The notes under the pieces were generated by a model, which saw only the letters and a program-made list of their open reading frames with translations, did not search any database and was not told the DNA's origin. Shown here piece after piece: positions 47,282 to 60,781 of a stretch of DNA of 64,000 nt (position 1 is the first letter of the stretch; the number at the start of each line of letters is the position of its first letter). The DNA is taken from the NCBI GenBank assembly GCA_902602695.1, contig CACKRO010000001.1, positions 1 through 64,000 on the forward strand, in the 5' to 3' direction. The position numbers were made by a program, and so were the translations under genes. Source of the stretch: an uncultured Alphaproteobacteria bacterium (GTDB lineage: Bacteria > Pseudomonadota > Alphaproteobacteria > HIMB59 > GCA-002718135).

Positions 47282-47710
47282 TTGATTACTTCAAATAATT
47301 TAAACAAACGTAAGAAGCGTAGGTACACTCAAATGAGTGAAATTAATGTTACACCTTTTGTAGATGTTATGCTTGTTTTACTAATTGTTTTTATGGTTAC
47401 TGCACCTCTTCTAACAGTTGGAATAAAAGTCGATTTGCCAAAGGTTAAAGCTACTGCATTAACAGATATAAAAGATCCAATTGAGATAACCGTTAAGTTA
47501 GACGGAGAAGTCTACATTGGAGAATCAAAGGTTGAAGTAGAAAATTTGATTCCCCGACTAAACGCTATTACTGAACAAAACACTGAAGCAAGGATCTATA
47601 TAAGAGGTGATAGAGTAGTAGCTTATGGGAGGATTATGGAAATAATGTCTATAATAAATTCTGCAGGATATATTAAAGTTGCTTTAATTACTCAAAATCT
47701 TGAGCAATAG
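47282..47710 (+). CDS. tolR: Tol-Pal system protein TolR
   Basis: 142 residues from a TTG start one base after tolQ; a later ATG (47333) would lose the basic N-terminal patch (KRKKRR) that TolR proteins have before the membrane helix, so TTG is preferred. EINVTPFVDVMLVLLIVFMVTAP is the ExbD/TolR signature, with Asp in the helix as the proton-carrying residue. The periplasmic domain follows. It is the stator partner of TolQ. tolA starts directly after its stop. Confidence 0.95.
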   Translation: MITSNNLNKRKKRRYTQMSEINVTPFVDVMLVLLIVFMVTAPLLTVGIKVDLPKVKATALTDIKDPIEITVKLDGEVYIGESKVEVENLIPRLNAITEQNTEARIYIRGDRVVAYGRIMEIMSIINSAGYIKVALITQNLEQ

Positions 47711-48781
47711 ATGGACCGTATAAGCTATAATAGTTTAAAAATAATAAATTTTTTTGAAAACTTAAATCCTAAAATATCTGGAGTTATTTTTTCAACACTA
47801 ATACATTTAATTATCCTTTTATTTTTGGTTGGCTTGCCAAATTTTTTTTCTCCAAAAGAAATCTATGTTCCAAATTTAATACCTATAGAAATACTTAATA
47901 TTGATGAAAATACCAATTTGAAAAAATCTAATACTGAAAAACCAGAAAATAAAAATAAGGAAACAATTACTAAGCAAAAAAAATTTAATTCATCAGATCA
48001 ATTAGAAGTAAAAAAAAACGTTGAAATAAATAAAACTGAAATTGAAGAAAAAACTAATCCTCATCAACCAATTTTGGAAATGAAACAATCTCCAAATTTA
48101 GAAGTTAAGGAAACAAAAAAAATAGTTATCAAAGAAAAGGAAAGTTTAGAGGTTAAAAAAAAAGTAGAGACAATTAAAACTCAAATAATTAAACCAAAAC
48201 TCAAGCCAAAGCCAAAAATTATAAATAATGAAAATATTAAATCAGATTTAGATGTTGAAACAAACATAAAGGATAAACCAAAGTTAGAAACTGATAAGAC
48301 CATATCTAAACCAAAGCCAAAACCCGAAAAAGATTTTAGTATAGCATCAATGCTCAAAGATTTAAGAAATGAAAAAACAAATATGGTTCAAAATGAAGTT
48401 AAAGAAGAAATCGAAGAAGTTGATAACAAAAGTACAGATGACACTGATGATAATGTTATGCTATCAATATCTGAAATAGATATGTTAAGGCAGCAATTAT
48501 CTTCTTGTTGGAATGCTCCGGCAGGAGCAGTGATAGAAAGAGGAATGCAGGTAACGATTTCAGCTAAAGTATTACAAAATATGAAGGTTTCATCAAATAG
48601 TGTTCGTATTGTTGACACAAATATAGCTAAAACTAACCCATTTTATGGACCAATTACAGATAGTGCTATGAGAACTCTCTTAAACCCAGAATGCACACCA
48701 TTAAAACTTCCAAAAGATAAATATAATCTATGGAAAAATCTTACAATTACTTTTGATTATAGTATTATGAAAGGATATTGA
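47711..48781 (+). CDS. tolA: Tol-Pal system protein TolA
   Basis: 356 residues. One membrane helix at about 25-47 (SGVIFSTLIHLIILLFLVG), then a long Lys/Glu/Pro/Asn-rich periplasmic spacer (about 65-235), and a C-terminal TonB-like domain starting at MLRQQLSSCWNAPAGA (about 258). TolA links the TolQR motor to TolB-Pal at the outer membrane. Sequence conservation is poor in the spacer, as always; order in the operon makes the call secure. Confidence 0.92.
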   Translation: MDRISYNSLKIINFFENLNPKISGVIFSTLIHLIILLFLVGLPNFFSPKEIYVPNLIPIEILNIDENTNLKKSNTEKPENKNKETITKQKKFNSSDQLEVKKNVEINKTEIEEKTNPHQPILEMKQSPNLEVKETKKIVIKEKESLEVKKKVETIKTQIIKPKLKPKPKIINNENIKSDLDVETNIKDKPKLETDKTISKPKPKPEKDFSIASMLKDLRNEKTNMVQNEVKEEIEEVDNKSTDDTDDNVMLSISEIDMLRQQLSSCWNAPAGAVIERGMQVTISAKVLQNMKVSSNSVRIVDTNIAKTNPFYGPITDSAMRTLLNPECTPLKLPKDKYNLWKNLTITFDYSIMKGY

Positions 48782-50097
48782 TGAAAAAAGTTTTTTTAAT
48801 AACCCTTTTTTTGTTTTATAGTTTTAATGTCTATTCATTAGAAGTGACCCTAACACAAGGTAGTGTGAAGCCAACTCCAATTGCTGTTACAGAGCTATAT
48901 TCAAAAAATTCACAATTAACAAAAGTAGGTAAAAATATTTCAACTGTAATTTCTGATAATTTAGAAAGATCTGGTCTTTTTTTACCAATTGATCAAAGAT
49001 CATTTATACAAGATAATGTATCATTGGCAAACAAGCCAAGATTTGAAGATTGGAAACTAATAAAGGCTCAACATCTAGTTTCTGGAAAAATTTCAACAAA
49101 CAGTGGAAAAATATCTGTAGAATTTAGATTGTTTGATGTCTTTCAACAAAAACAAATAGTGGGAAAAAAATACGAGACTAGTGAAAAAAATTGGAGAAGA
49201 GTTGCTCATATTATTTCAGATTCCATTTTCAAAAATATAACTGGCGAAGGTGGTTACTTTGATACAAGAATAGTTTATGTTGCTGAGACAGGTCCAAAAG
49301 AAAATAAACAAAAAAGATTAGCAATCATGGATCAAGATCAATCAAACCATCGCTTTTTAACAGATGGTTCCTATCTAGTTTTAACTCCAAGGTTCTCACC
49401 AAATTCTCAAAAAATTACTTATATGTCTTACGCAAATAGAAATAATCCGCGAGTTTATATTTTTGACATTGAAACAGGTAAGCAAGAAATTGTAGGTGAG
49501 TTTCCTGGAATGACATTTGCCCCACGTTTTTCTCCTGACGGTAATCAAATCGTTATGTCTTATACTGATCCAGAAATTGGTAATTCTGAAATTTATATTC
49601 TTGATCTAAAAACAAGAATTTCAAAAAGAGTTACTAATAATTCCGCAATAGATGTTTCTGCAAGTTTTTCACCTGATGGAAAAAAAATAGTTTTTAATTC
49701 AGATAGAAGTGGACGAAGGCATATATATGTAAGTGATGATAATGGAAAAAATATTAAAAGAATTAGCAGGGAAGCAGGAAGTTACTACACACCAGTCTGG
49801 TCTCCAAGGGGTGATATGATTGCATTCACTAAACAAGAAGGAGGGCAATTTTATATAGGTGTTATGGAGGTTGATGGCTCAAATGAAAGAATGATTGCAA
49901 AATCATTCCATGTAGAGGGCCCAACATGGGCACCAAATGGAAGATTTTTAATGTATTTTAAAGAAGAGAGAACTGCTGAAGATGGATCTGGAGGTAAATC
50001 CAGTCTATATTCTATTGATTTAACTGGTTTTAATGAAAGAAAAGTAATAACTCCATTAGGAGGGTCTGACCCAGCTTGGTCTCCTTTAATGCATTAA
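48781..50097 (+). CDS. tolB: Tol-Pal system protein TolB
   Basis: 438 residues from the ATG at 48781, which overlaps the tolA stop by one base; a TTG one codon earlier is unlikely. A signal peptide (about 1-20) leads to an N-terminal domain and a six-bladed beta-propeller with repeated PRFSPNSQKITYMSY, APRFSPDGNQIVMSY and ASFSPDGKKIVFNSDR blades. TolB is periplasmic and binds Pal and TolA. pal follows after 101 bases and has its own ribosome site and possibly promoter. Confidence 0.96.
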   Translation: MKKVFLITLFLFYSFNVYSLEVTLTQGSVKPTPIAVTELYSKNSQLTKVGKNISTVISDNLERSGLFLPIDQRSFIQDNVSLANKPRFEDWKLIKAQHLVSGKISTNSGKISVEFRLFDVFQQKQIVGKKYETSEKNWRRVAHIISDSIFKNITGEGGYFDTRIVYVAETGPKENKQKRLAIMDQDQSNHRFLTDGSYLVLTPRFSPNSQKITYMSYANRNNPRVYIFDIETGKQEIVGEFPGMTFAPRFSPDGNQIVMSYTDPEIGNSEIYILDLKTRISKRVTNNSAIDVSASFSPDGKKIVFNSDRSGRRHIYVSDDNGKNIKRISREAGSYYTPVWSPRGDMIAFTKQEGGQFYIGVMEVDGSNERMIAKSFHVEGPTWAPNGRFLMYFKEERTAEDGSGGKSSLYSIDLTGFNERKVITPLGGSDPAWSPLMH

Positions 50098-50198
50098 TTC
50101 AATATAATACAAAAAAGTATACGAAATTCTAAAAAAAATGTTAAGGAATTCCAATTAATTTAGTATATCTACTTAAAGTATTAAGGGAGCAATTATTT

Positions 50199-50720
50199 AT
50201 GTTTTACAAGTTTTTTATCTCTATATTTATGGTTATTTTTGTTGCTGCCTGCGCAACGACACCAAAAGACTCAGCTGACTCTTCGGGCTCAGGGTCCGGC
50301 AGTTCTGGAAGTGATGTATCTTCCGAAGGAAGTATTACTGAAACAGCAGGAAGTGGAATAGTTTCTGGATCACAAGAAGATTTAATAGTTAATGTTGGTG
50401 ATAGAGTATTTTTTGGATATGATAGTTCAGATTTAGACTCAGACGCTTTGGAGTTACTACAAGATCAAGTTGCATGGCTTAAGCAGAATAGTGATGTTTC
50501 TGTTTCAATTGAAGGACACTGTGATGAAAGAGGAACTAGAGAATACAACTTAGCTCTTGGTGAAAAAAGAGCTCAAGCTGTTAAAAATTATCTAATTGGA
50601 TTAGGAATCAACCCAGATAGAGTTTCAACCATTAGTTATGGCAAGGAAAGACCAGCTGTTGTTGGATCTAACGATGGAGCATGGGCTCAAAATAGACGAT
50701 CAGTAACTATAGTTAACTAG
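50199..50720 (+). CDS. pal: Peptidoglycan-associated lipoprotein Pal
   Basis: 173 residues. The lipoprotein signal ends at Cys18 (VAAC). A Ser/Gly-rich linker (about 25-55) is followed by an OmpA-like domain with FFGYDSSDLDSDAL, IEGHCDERGTREYN and GLGINPDRVSTISYGKERP, all standard for Pal. It anchors the outer membrane to peptidoglycan. AAGGGAG at 50183-50189 is a good ribosome site nine bases before the ATG. The gene is followed by a strong terminator, so cpoB downstream needs another promoter or readthrough. Confidence 0.97.
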   Translation: MFYKFFISIFMVIFVAACATTPKDSADSSGSGSGSSGSDVSSEGSITETAGSGIVSGSQEDLIVNVGDRVFFGYDSSDLDSDALELLQDQVAWLKQNSDVSVSIEGHCDERGTREYNLALGEKRAQAVKNYLIGLGINPDRVSTISYGKERPAVVGSNDGAWAQNRRSVTIVN

Positions 50721-50738
50721 TCTACTATCCTTAATACT

Positions 50739-50767
50739 TGGCGCTATAAATATAGCGCCACATTTTT
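50739..50767 (+). terminator. Rho-independent terminator after pal
   Basis: A perfect 10-base-pair stem, TGGCGCTATA (50739-50748) with TATAGCGCCA (50751-50760), and CATTTTT after it. The stem is GC-rich compared with the region. It lies 18 bases past the pal stop. Confidence 0.9.
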
Positions 50768-50794
50768 ATCTCAATTAGAAATTAAAATCGGATA

Positions 50795-51712
50795 ATGTTT
50801 AAGTACATACTCACAGTTTTAATTCTATTTTTTTCGAGCTATACTTTTTCTAATGAAAGTGATCTTACTATTTCCCAACAAATAGAAAGATTACAAAGAG
50901 AAGTCTCAGACCTTTCGAAAGAAGTATTTTCAAACTCACCAAATCAATCAAATGGAACAAATAATGATTTTGTTAAAAATCTTTCTGCTATCGATTTGCG
51001 AATATATGATATTGAAAACGATATAAAAAATTTAACCTCTAATTTAGAGGAATTGTATTTTCAATTAGACGATATTTTTAATAAGTTAGAAAATTTAGAA
51101 GTAGTTATTAACAATTTTCAATCAGCTGATTTAAATAATGTTGCAGTAAATATTGATAAAATTCCAGAAGATAGTTCTGAGGTAGAAAGTAATACTTTAA
51201 GTGAAGCAGAAACTGAAAATACACTTGGAACACTAAATATCTCAAAAAATACAAATGATACAAATGAACAACTTTTATCTGATGATCAGCAAGCAAATTC
51301 TAACGAAGAAGAGCAGATGTTGTCACCAGAAGATCAGTTCCAATTAGCGTTTGATAATATTAGAGATAAAAAATGGCAGGATGCCAAAAATTCATTTGAA
51401 CAGTTTATTTCAGATAATCCTGAAAATCAACTATCAGGTTCAGCACATTATTGGCTTGGAGAATTGTATATTCTAGAAAAAAACTATAGAGAAGCAGCAC
51501 TGATATTTGCAGAAGGTTTCCAAAAATTTCCAGATAGTATTAAAGCGGCAGAAATGCTTTTCAAACTTTCTCAGTCATTATACCAAGTTGAAAAAACAAC
51601 TGAGGCTTGTAAAACTATGGAAAAATTAATTATTGATTTTCCAAAAAACAAAATAATTCCTCTAACCAAAAAACAAATTGTTGAGTATAATTGCTTAGAA
51701 AATAATGAATGA
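50795..51712 (+). CDS. cpoB: Tol-Pal accessory protein CpoB (YbgF)
   Basis: 305 residues. A signal peptide (1 to about 19) and an N-terminal coiled coil (about 25-110) precede an Asn/Glu-rich linker and TPR repeats near 180-290, including SPEDQFQLAFDNIRDKKW, GSAHYWLGELYI and AAEMLFKLSQSLY. CpoB coordinates peptidoglycan synthesis with Tol-Pal constriction. The ATG at 50795 lies 28 bases past the pal terminator, and the gene overlaps tilS by four bases. Confidence 0.92.
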   Translation: MFKYILTVLILFFSSYTFSNESDLTISQQIERLQREVSDLSKEVFSNSPNQSNGTNNDFVKNLSAIDLRIYDIENDIKNLTSNLEELYFQLDDIFNKLENLEVVINNFQSADLNNVAVNIDKIPEDSSEVESNTLSEAETENTLGTLNISKNTNDTNEQLLSDDQQANSNEEEQMLSPEDQFQLAFDNIRDKKWQDAKNSFEQFISDNPENQLSGSAHYWLGELYILEKNYREAALIFAEGFQKFPDSIKAAEMLFKLSQSLYQVEKTTEACKTMEKLIIDFPKNKIIPLTKKQIVEYNCLENNE

Positions 51713-52680
51713 AGCTCACAAATAAAGAATTTATAAAAAACATAGAAAAAAAATATACTTTTGAAAAAAAACCCTCAGTCGCTGTAGCAGTTTCTGGTGG
51801 TCCAGATAGTATGTCATTATTATTCCTTGTAAATGCTTTTATAAAATACAAAAAAGGAAACTTGATAGCTTTAATCGTAGATCATCGTATTAGAAAAAAT
51901 TCTAAAGAAGAAGCAAAATATATTTCTACTTACTTGCATAAAAACAACATTACCTCTCAAATTTTAAGTGTAAATAAAGATAATGTGAGTAAGAAAAGTA
52001 TGAATGAGGCTAGAAATAATCGTTATAATTTACTTACAGATTTTTGTATTAAAAATAATATTTTGCATTTATTTATTGCTCATCACAAAGATGATAATTT
52101 AGAAACTTTTTTGAATAGAAAGATCGCTGGCAGTGACTTTTATGGTCTAAAATCAATGTCTGAACTGTCACTTTACAACAAAGTCTTAATGATAAGACCA
52201 CTTTTAAATTTATCTAAAGATAAATTGATAGACTACAATAAGAAAAATAAAATAGAATATATTAATGATCCATCAAATTTTAATTTAGATTATACTCGTC
52301 CTTCAATAAGAAATTTTCTTAAAAAGTCTGACCAAAAAATAATTAAAGAAATAAATAAAGATTTTGAGAATATACTTTTTTATTCACCATATTTCATTCA
52401 AATGATACTTGAGATACTTCTTAAAAATATGGTTTATGTTGACAGTAACAAAATTTTAGTCGGCCTTGATAATATAAAAAATTTCAATGAAATTATTTCT
52501 GAAAATATTATACGAAGAATACATCAATTTTTATTTTATGAATCTAACTCTCCCCGATCAAAAAAAACTAGAATCTTAATAAGAGAAATGGAGAAATTAA
52601 ATTTTAATAATTTTAATCTTAAAGGTATGATTGTTAAAAAAAATGATGATTTTCTTACCTTTTCAAGAAAATCTGTTTAA
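51709..52680 (+). CDS. tilS: tRNA(Ile)-lysidine synthase
   Basis: 323 residues, on the short side for TilS because the C-terminal domains of E. coli TilS are missing, as in many alphaproteobacteria. The PP-loop ATP site is VAVSGGPDS (26-34). LIVDHRIRKNSKEEA and AHHKDDNLETFLNRKI follow, with NDPSNFNLDYTRPSIRN after them. It modifies C34 of tRNA-Ile to lysidine so AUA is read as Ile, essential in an AT-rich, AUA-rich genome. It overlaps cpoB by four bases. Confidence 0.94.
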   Translation: MKLTNKEFIKNIEKKYTFEKKPSVAVAVSGGPDSMSLLFLVNAFIKYKKGNLIALIVDHRIRKNSKEEAKYISTYLHKNNITSQILSVNKDNVSKKSMNEARNNRYNLLTDFCIKNNILHLFIAHHKDDNLETFLNRKIAGSDFYGLKSMSELSLYNKVLMIRPLLNLSKDKLIDYNKKNKIEYINDPSNFNLDYTRPSIRNFLKKSDQKIIKEINKDFENILFYSPYFIQMILEILLKNMVYVDSNKILVGLDNIKNFNEIISENIIRRIHQFLFYESNSPRSKKTRILIREMEKLNFNNFNLKGMIVKKNDDFLTFSRKSV

Positions 52681-52731
52681 TTTTCTACAAAACTATTGTG
52701 TTTTTATAATAAATTCCTATGTAATGTAATA

Positions 52732-54639
52732 ATGAAAAACATAAGTAAAAATGTTGTTCTATGGATAATTATTGGACTTCTTTTAATTGTATTGTTTAAT
52801 CTATTTCAAGGAAGTTCAAATAATAGAAATACATCAAAGATCTCATTTTCTGACTTCATAGCTGCTACTGAAAATGGTAACGTTTCTGAAGTTAACATAA
52901 GTGGTAATATGGTTACAGGATTTTTAGATGATGGAAGATCATTTAATACTTATGCACCAAACTATCCTAACTTAGTTGACAAACTTAATGAAAATGGAGT
53001 TAAAATAACTGCAGAGCCCTCTGAACGTTCAATGCATCCATTGTTAAGTGTTTTATTATCATGGTTTCCTATGTTATTGCTAATTGGTGTTTGGATATTC
53101 TTTATGCGTCAAATGCAAGGTGGTGGTGGAAAAGCCATGGGTTTTGGTAAGTCTAAAGCTAAATTATTAAATGAAGCTGTTGGTAAAGTTACATTTGATG
53201 ATGTAGCTGGTATAGATGAAGCTAAACAAGAGCTGGAAGAAGTTGTTGAATTTTTAAAAGACCCATCAAAGTTTTCTAGACTAGGTGGTAAGATACCAAG
53301 AGGAGCGCTTCTAGTAGGGCCTCCAGGCACAGGAAAAACATTGCTTGCAAGAGCAATTGCCGGTGAAGCAAATGTTCCATTCTTTTCTATATCTGGTTCA
53401 GATTTTGTTGAAATGTTTGTTGGTGTAGGAGCAAGTAGAGTTAGGGATATGTTTGAGCAAGGTAAGAAAAATGCACCTTGTATAATTTTTATTGATGAGA
53501 TTGATGCAGTTGGTCGTCACAGAGGTGCCGGTCTTGGTGGTGGTAATGATGAAAGAGAACAGACACTTAACCAGCTTCTCGTCGAAATGGACGGTTTTGA
53601 GGCTAATGCAGGTGTAATTATTGTTGCTGCAACCAATAGGCCTGATGTTTTAGATCCTGCTTTACTAAGGCCAGGTAGATTTGACAGGCAGGTAACTGTT
53701 TCAAATCCAGATATATTAGGCAGAGATAAGATTTTAAAAGTTCATATAAAAAAGATAAAGGTATCGCCTAAATTTGATTCAAGGATAATAGCTAGAGGTA
53801 CCCCTGGTTTTTCAGGCGCTGATTTAGCAAACTTAGTAAATGAGGCCGCTTTAATGGCGGCGAGAAAAAATAAAAGAATGGTAACTCTTGAGGATTTTGA
53901 GTATGCCAAGGATAAAGTAATGCTAGGAGCTGAAAGAAGATCAATGGTAATGACACAACAAGATAAAGAGATTACAGCATATCATGAAGCAGGTCATGCA
54001 CTTGCTAATATTCACTCTAAAGAAGCCGAACCAATTTACAAAAGCTCCATCATCCCCACTGGAAGAGCTCTAGGATATGTTATGTCTCTTCCAGAAAAAG
54101 ATAAAATTCATCAAAGAAAAGATGAGTTAGAAGCTAGATTAGTTACTATCGTCGCAGCTAGAATATCAGAGGAAATTATTTTTGGAGAAGATAAAGTCGC
54201 TACTGGTGCTGTTGGAGACATCCAACAGGCAACAGATCTAGCAAGAAAAATGATAACAGAATTTGGTTTTAGTAAAAAACTAGGTTTCATTAGATACTCA
54301 AATAATCAAGAGGAAGTCTTCTTAGGTCACTCTGTAGCACAATCTAAAAATGTCTCAGACGATACGGCAAAAATTATTGATGCAGAAGTTAAGAGACTTG
54401 TTGAAGAGGCCAAGTCAAAGGCGAGAAAAATTATTACAGATAATGTTGATCAATTACACATAATAGCTAAAGGTCTTCTTGAATATGAGACACTCACAGG
54501 TGCTGAAATTAATGATTTACTAAATGGTATAAAGCCCTCAAGAGATGAGTTTGGTAACGATATTGATAATAATAAACCGCCTAAAACTTCACCTTCTGTT
54601 CCAAAAACTGGTGGTTCTGCTCCTGCTCCTGCTAACTAA
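52732..54639 (+). CDS. ftsH: ATP-dependent membrane zinc protease FtsH
   Basis: 635 residues from ATG 52732. An in-frame TTG at 52696 would add 12 residues without family support. Two membrane helices (about 8-27 and 105-125) flank a periplasmic domain. The AAA module has GPPGTGKT (196-203) and the second region of homology [19 protein letters not shown]. The zinc site HEAGH has His418, Glu419 and His422, within one residue of the E. coli numbering. FtsH degrades membrane and short-lived proteins, including LpxC and RpoH (rpoH is encoded at 58416). Confidence 0.97.
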   Translation: MKNISKNVVLWIIIGLLLIVLFNLFQGSSNNRNTSKISFSDFIAATENGNVSEVNISGNMVTGFLDDGRSFNTYAPNYPNLVDKLNENGVKITAEPSERSMHPLLSVLLSWFPMLLLIGVWIFFMRQMQGGGGKAMGFGKSKAKLLNEAVGKVTFDDVAGIDEAKQELEEVVEFLKDPSKFSRLGGKIPRGALLVGPPGTGKTLLARAIAGEANVPFFSISGSDFVEMFVGVGASRVRDMFEQGKKNAPCIIFIDEIDAVGRHRGAGLGGGNDEREQTLNQLLVEMDGFEANAGVIIVAATNRPDVLDPALLRPGRFDRQVTVSNPDILGRDKILKVHIKKIKVSPKFDSRIIARGTPGFSGADLANLVNEAALMAARKNKRMVTLEDFEYAKDKVMLGAERRSMVMTQQDKEITAYHEAGHALANIHSKEAEPIYKSSIIPTGRALGYVMSLPEKDKIHQRKDELEARLVTIVAARISEEIIFGEDKVATGAVGDIQQATDLARKMITEFGFSKKLGFIRYSNNQEEVFLGHSVAQSKNVSDDTAKIIDAEVKRLVEEAKSKARKIITDNVDQLHIIAKGLLEYETLTGAEINDLLNGIKPSRDEFGNDIDNNKPPKTSPSVPKTGGSAPAPAN

Positions 54640-54683
54640 TTTAATTACTTCACTTTATTTATATTTTTGAATAAAAGACATAA

Positions 54684-56031
54684 ATGTCTAAAATATTTGG
54701 TACCGATGGTATACGGTGCTTAGTTAATGAGGAACCTCTTTCTGCTGAAACTTGTTTAAAAATTTCAAAAACAGTAGCATTTCTTCTCAAAAAGAAAGAT
54801 TCTAAAAATAGTAGGGTTGTCATCTGTAAAGATACAAGATTATCTGGTTATTTATACGAGCCTCTTGTTACAGCTGGATTTATTTCTATGGGCATGGATG
54901 TAATTTTAGTTGGTCCACTTCCAACACCTGCTGTACCATTGATGATTAAAACTTTAAGAGCTGATATTGGTGTAATGATTACAGCTTCTCATAATACATA
55001 TGAATATAATGGACTTAAATTTTTTGATAGAACTGGAACAAAATTAAGTTCATCAATAGAGCAAAAGGTTGAAAATATAGTTTTAAATAATAAAAAATAT
55101 TCTAAAGTAACAAACAACACATTAGTATCTGGAAATGCAATAAGACTAGAAGATGCTTCAGGCAGGTATTCAGAATTTTTAAAGAGTACTTTAAATAAAA
55201 CATCATCCAAGAAAAAATTAAAAATTGTTTTAGATTGTGCAAATGGAGCTACTTACAGTATAGCGCCAAATTTATTTTGGGAATTAGGTCATAATGTAAT
55301 AGCTATAAATAATAATCCTGATGGTTTGAATATTAATAAAAATTGTGGCGCAGTTGACGTTAAATCACTTTCAAAAAATGTCATAAAAGAAAAGGCAGAT
55401 ATTGGATTTGCATTTGATGGTGATGGAGATAGGTTAATAGTTGTAGATGAAGCAGGAAAAGAAGTTGATGGTGATAAGATTATAGGATTGCTATGTAAAA
55501 GTTATATAAAACCTAAAAAAAAATCCAATCAACATGATGTTATTATAACTGTCATGTCTAACATGGGATTAGAAAATTATCTTACAAATAAATTAAAATT
55601 AAATATTAAACGAACAGCTGTTGGAGATATAAACGTTATAAATCAAATGAAAAAATCCAAATCTATGATTGGTGGTGAACAATCAGGACATATAATCTTG
55701 TCAGAACACTCTAATACTGGCGATGGAATTTTAGCAGCTCTAAAAATTACTGAAATTTTGATATTAAATAAAAATAAGGCAAGTAAACTTTTTGATTTGT
55801 ATAATGTTTTTCCTCAAGATAAAATTAACTTAAGGTATAAAACAAAGAATAACAAACTGTTAAAAATTCTTGATAAGTTAAAAAATGATAAACTATATAA
55901 TAATAAAAAAATAAGATCTCTTGTTAGGTTATCTGGAACTGAACCATTAGTAAGAATACTAGTTGAAGGGCAAGAAATTACAGAGGTTAAAAAGAAGTCT
56001 TTAGAAATAAAAAGATTAGTAAGGCCCTATC

Positions 56032-56039
<8 letters not shown>
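54684..56039 (+). CDS. glmM: Phosphoglucosamine mutase
   Basis: 451 residues, normal length. The active phosphoserine is Ser102 in TASHNTYEYNG, the same number as in E. coli GlmM. FGTDGIR near the start, the metal loop FDGDGDR and the sugar-binding GEQSGHI, then RLSGTEPLVR near the end, are all present. It turns glucosamine-6-phosphate into glucosamine-1-phosphate for peptidoglycan and LPS. Placement after ftsH is the usual order. Its stop overlaps the next gene by eight bases. Confidence 0.96.
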
Positions 56040-59267
<3,228 letters not shown>

Positions 59268-59297
59268 AATACGCCTATATCACAAATAAAATATAAT

Positions 59298-60269
59298 TTA
59301 ATATTTAAGCAATAATTCAATTAAATTCTTAAAATCTTCAGGAATTTCAATATCAAAATCCATCCTTTTTTTTGATGTAGGATGATCAAAACCAAGATGA
59401 TAAGCATGCAATGCTTGTCTTTCAAAATTTTTTAAAATCATGAATTTATTAAATGTATTTTTATCTTTTCCAAATTGATTAATTTTACTTTTTCCATAAA
59501 TCTTATCACCAATTATAGGGGAATTTTTAGAAGTTAAATGAAGTCTAATTTGATGTGTTCTTCCAGTATGTAAATGGCAGTCAACTAAACTAGCTATACC
59601 AAAAGTTTTTTCTAATTTAATATCGGTTTTAGAATATTTTCCAAAACCTTTATTATTTAAACTCATTTTTTTTCTATTTTTTCTATTTCTCTCTATGTAC
59701 CCTTCAATTGATTGATTATCAGGAGTTCCCCAAACTATTGCTTTATATCTACGAGATATCGTATGTTTTTTGAATTGTTCGGCTAAATTAATATGAACAT
59801 TATTATTTTTTGCAACAACAAGAATTCCACTCGTATCCTTATCTAAACGATGGACTATGCCTGGTCTAGCATTATCATCTAAATTACTTAGTTGATTATT
59901 AGTGTAATGCATAAGAGCATTCACGAGAGTGCCACTTTCATTTCCAGGAGCTGGATGCATTACCAAATTTGGGGGTTTATTTATAATGATTAAATCTTCA
60001 TCCTCAAAAATAATGTTTAAGTCAATATTTTCAGCTGCATGTTTTGTTTGTTGTTTTAAGATAATATTTATAGAGTAATTTTCATTTTCTTTAGTTATGT
60101 AAGATGGATCTTTAATTTCTTTTTCATCAAGACTCACATTACCATTTAATATTAAAGTTTTTATTTGTGTTCTTGAATATCCTTCCAATTTTGAAACGAG
60201 AACTTTATCTAATCTTTGTGAACTTAATTGTTTATTTATAGTTAGTTTAAGATTATAGAATTCACTCAT
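59298..60269 (-). CDS. rluD: RluA-family 23S rRNA pseudouridine synthase (RluD-like)
   Basis: 323 residues. An S4 RNA-binding domain (about 17-80, SSQRLDKVLVSKL) precedes the catalytic domain with the signature HRLDKDTSGI, in which Asp143 is the nucleophile. HTGRTHQIRLHL is also present. The S4 domain and length favour RluD (23S U1911/1915/1917) over RluA or RluC, but the target cannot be proven. Its ATG overlaps the start codon of the divergent small membrane protein in one CATG (60267-60270). Confidence 0.92.
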   Translation of the reverse strand: MSEFYNLKLTINKQLSSQRLDKVLVSKLEGYSRTQIKTLILNGNVSLDEKEIKDPSYITKENENYSINIILKQQTKHAAENIDLNIIFEDEDLIIINKPPNLVMHPAPGNESGTLVNALMHYTNNQLSNLDDNARPGIVHRLDKDTSGILVVAKNNNVHINLAEQFKKHTISRRYKAIVWGTPDNQSIEGYIERNRKNRKKMSLNNKGFGKYSKTDIKLEKTFGIASLVDCHLHTGRTHQIRLHLTSKNSPIIGDKIYGKSKINQFGKDKNTFNKFMILKNFERQALHAYHLGFDHPTSKKRMDFDIEIPEDFKNLIELLLKY

Positions 60270-60561
60270 GTCTCAAAAAATTCTTAAATTTATTGTAATA
60301 TTTTTAGGTATATTAATTATTATTTGTTTTTTTGCTCTTGTTTATGGTTTGTATATAAAAACAACAAAAAAACAAAGTAATTTAGAAACAAATTTTATTG
60401 ATTACAATTTAAATTTAGAAAAAGGGCATAAAATTACAGATATAGATATGATTGATAATAATAGGATTTTATTTACAATAAAAAATAATGATAAAGTTTA
60501 TGCTTTAATATATGATATAGAAACATCAAATATTGTAAAAATAGATACATCCAATGAGTAA
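60268..60561 (+). CDS. Small single-pass membrane protein, unknown
   Basis: 97 residues. A single helix (about 7-29) is followed by a short basic stretch and a C-terminal domain of about 60 residues with beta-like strands (KITDIDMIDNNRILFTIKN). It resembles DUF6476-type small alphaproteobacterial membrane proteins, but I am not certain. It starts within the start codon of divergent rluD, has no clear ribosome site, and overlaps xseB by eight bases, so it is translated with xseB-tlyA. No other start fits before the helix. Confidence 0.65.
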   Translation: MSQKILKFIVIFLGILIIICFFALVYGLYIKTTKKQSNLETNFIDYNLNLEKGHKITDIDMIDNNRILFTIKNNDKVYALIYDIETSNIVKIDTSNE

Positions 60562-60772
60562 AGATAATAATTTTGAAAATAATTTAAAAAAACTTGAGTC
60601 TATTGTAGAGAAATTAGAAAATGGTGAAGTTGATTTAGAAGAATCTGTAAAACTTTACGAAGAGGGAATGAATTTAAAAAAAGCATGTGAGGAAAAGTTA
60701 AAAAGTATTGAAAGCCAAATTAAAAAAATTAAGCAAGAAAACAATAAAGTCACAAAAGAAGATTTTAAGTAA
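60554..60772 (+). CDS. xseB: Exodeoxyribonuclease VII small subunit
   Basis: 72 residues, the family norm. The XseB pattern is clear: FENNLKKLESIVEKLENGEVDLEESVKLYEEG (about 6-37), then a second helix with ACEEKLKSIESQI. The small subunit assembles with XseA to degrade single-stranded DNA. xseA is not nearby. In many alphaproteobacteria ispA and dxs follow; here tlyA follows after nine bases. Confidence 0.93.
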   Translation: MSKDNNFENNLKKLESIVEKLENGEVDLEESVKLYEEGMNLKKACEEKLKSIESQIKKIKQENNKVTKEDFK

Positions 60773-60781
60773 TTTTCAAAT

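Noticed and set aside
52696..52731. An upstream TTG start for ftsH
   Set aside because: It adds 12 residues with no family support; the ATG at 52732 leads straight into the first membrane helix, and catalytic numbering then matches E. coli FtsH.
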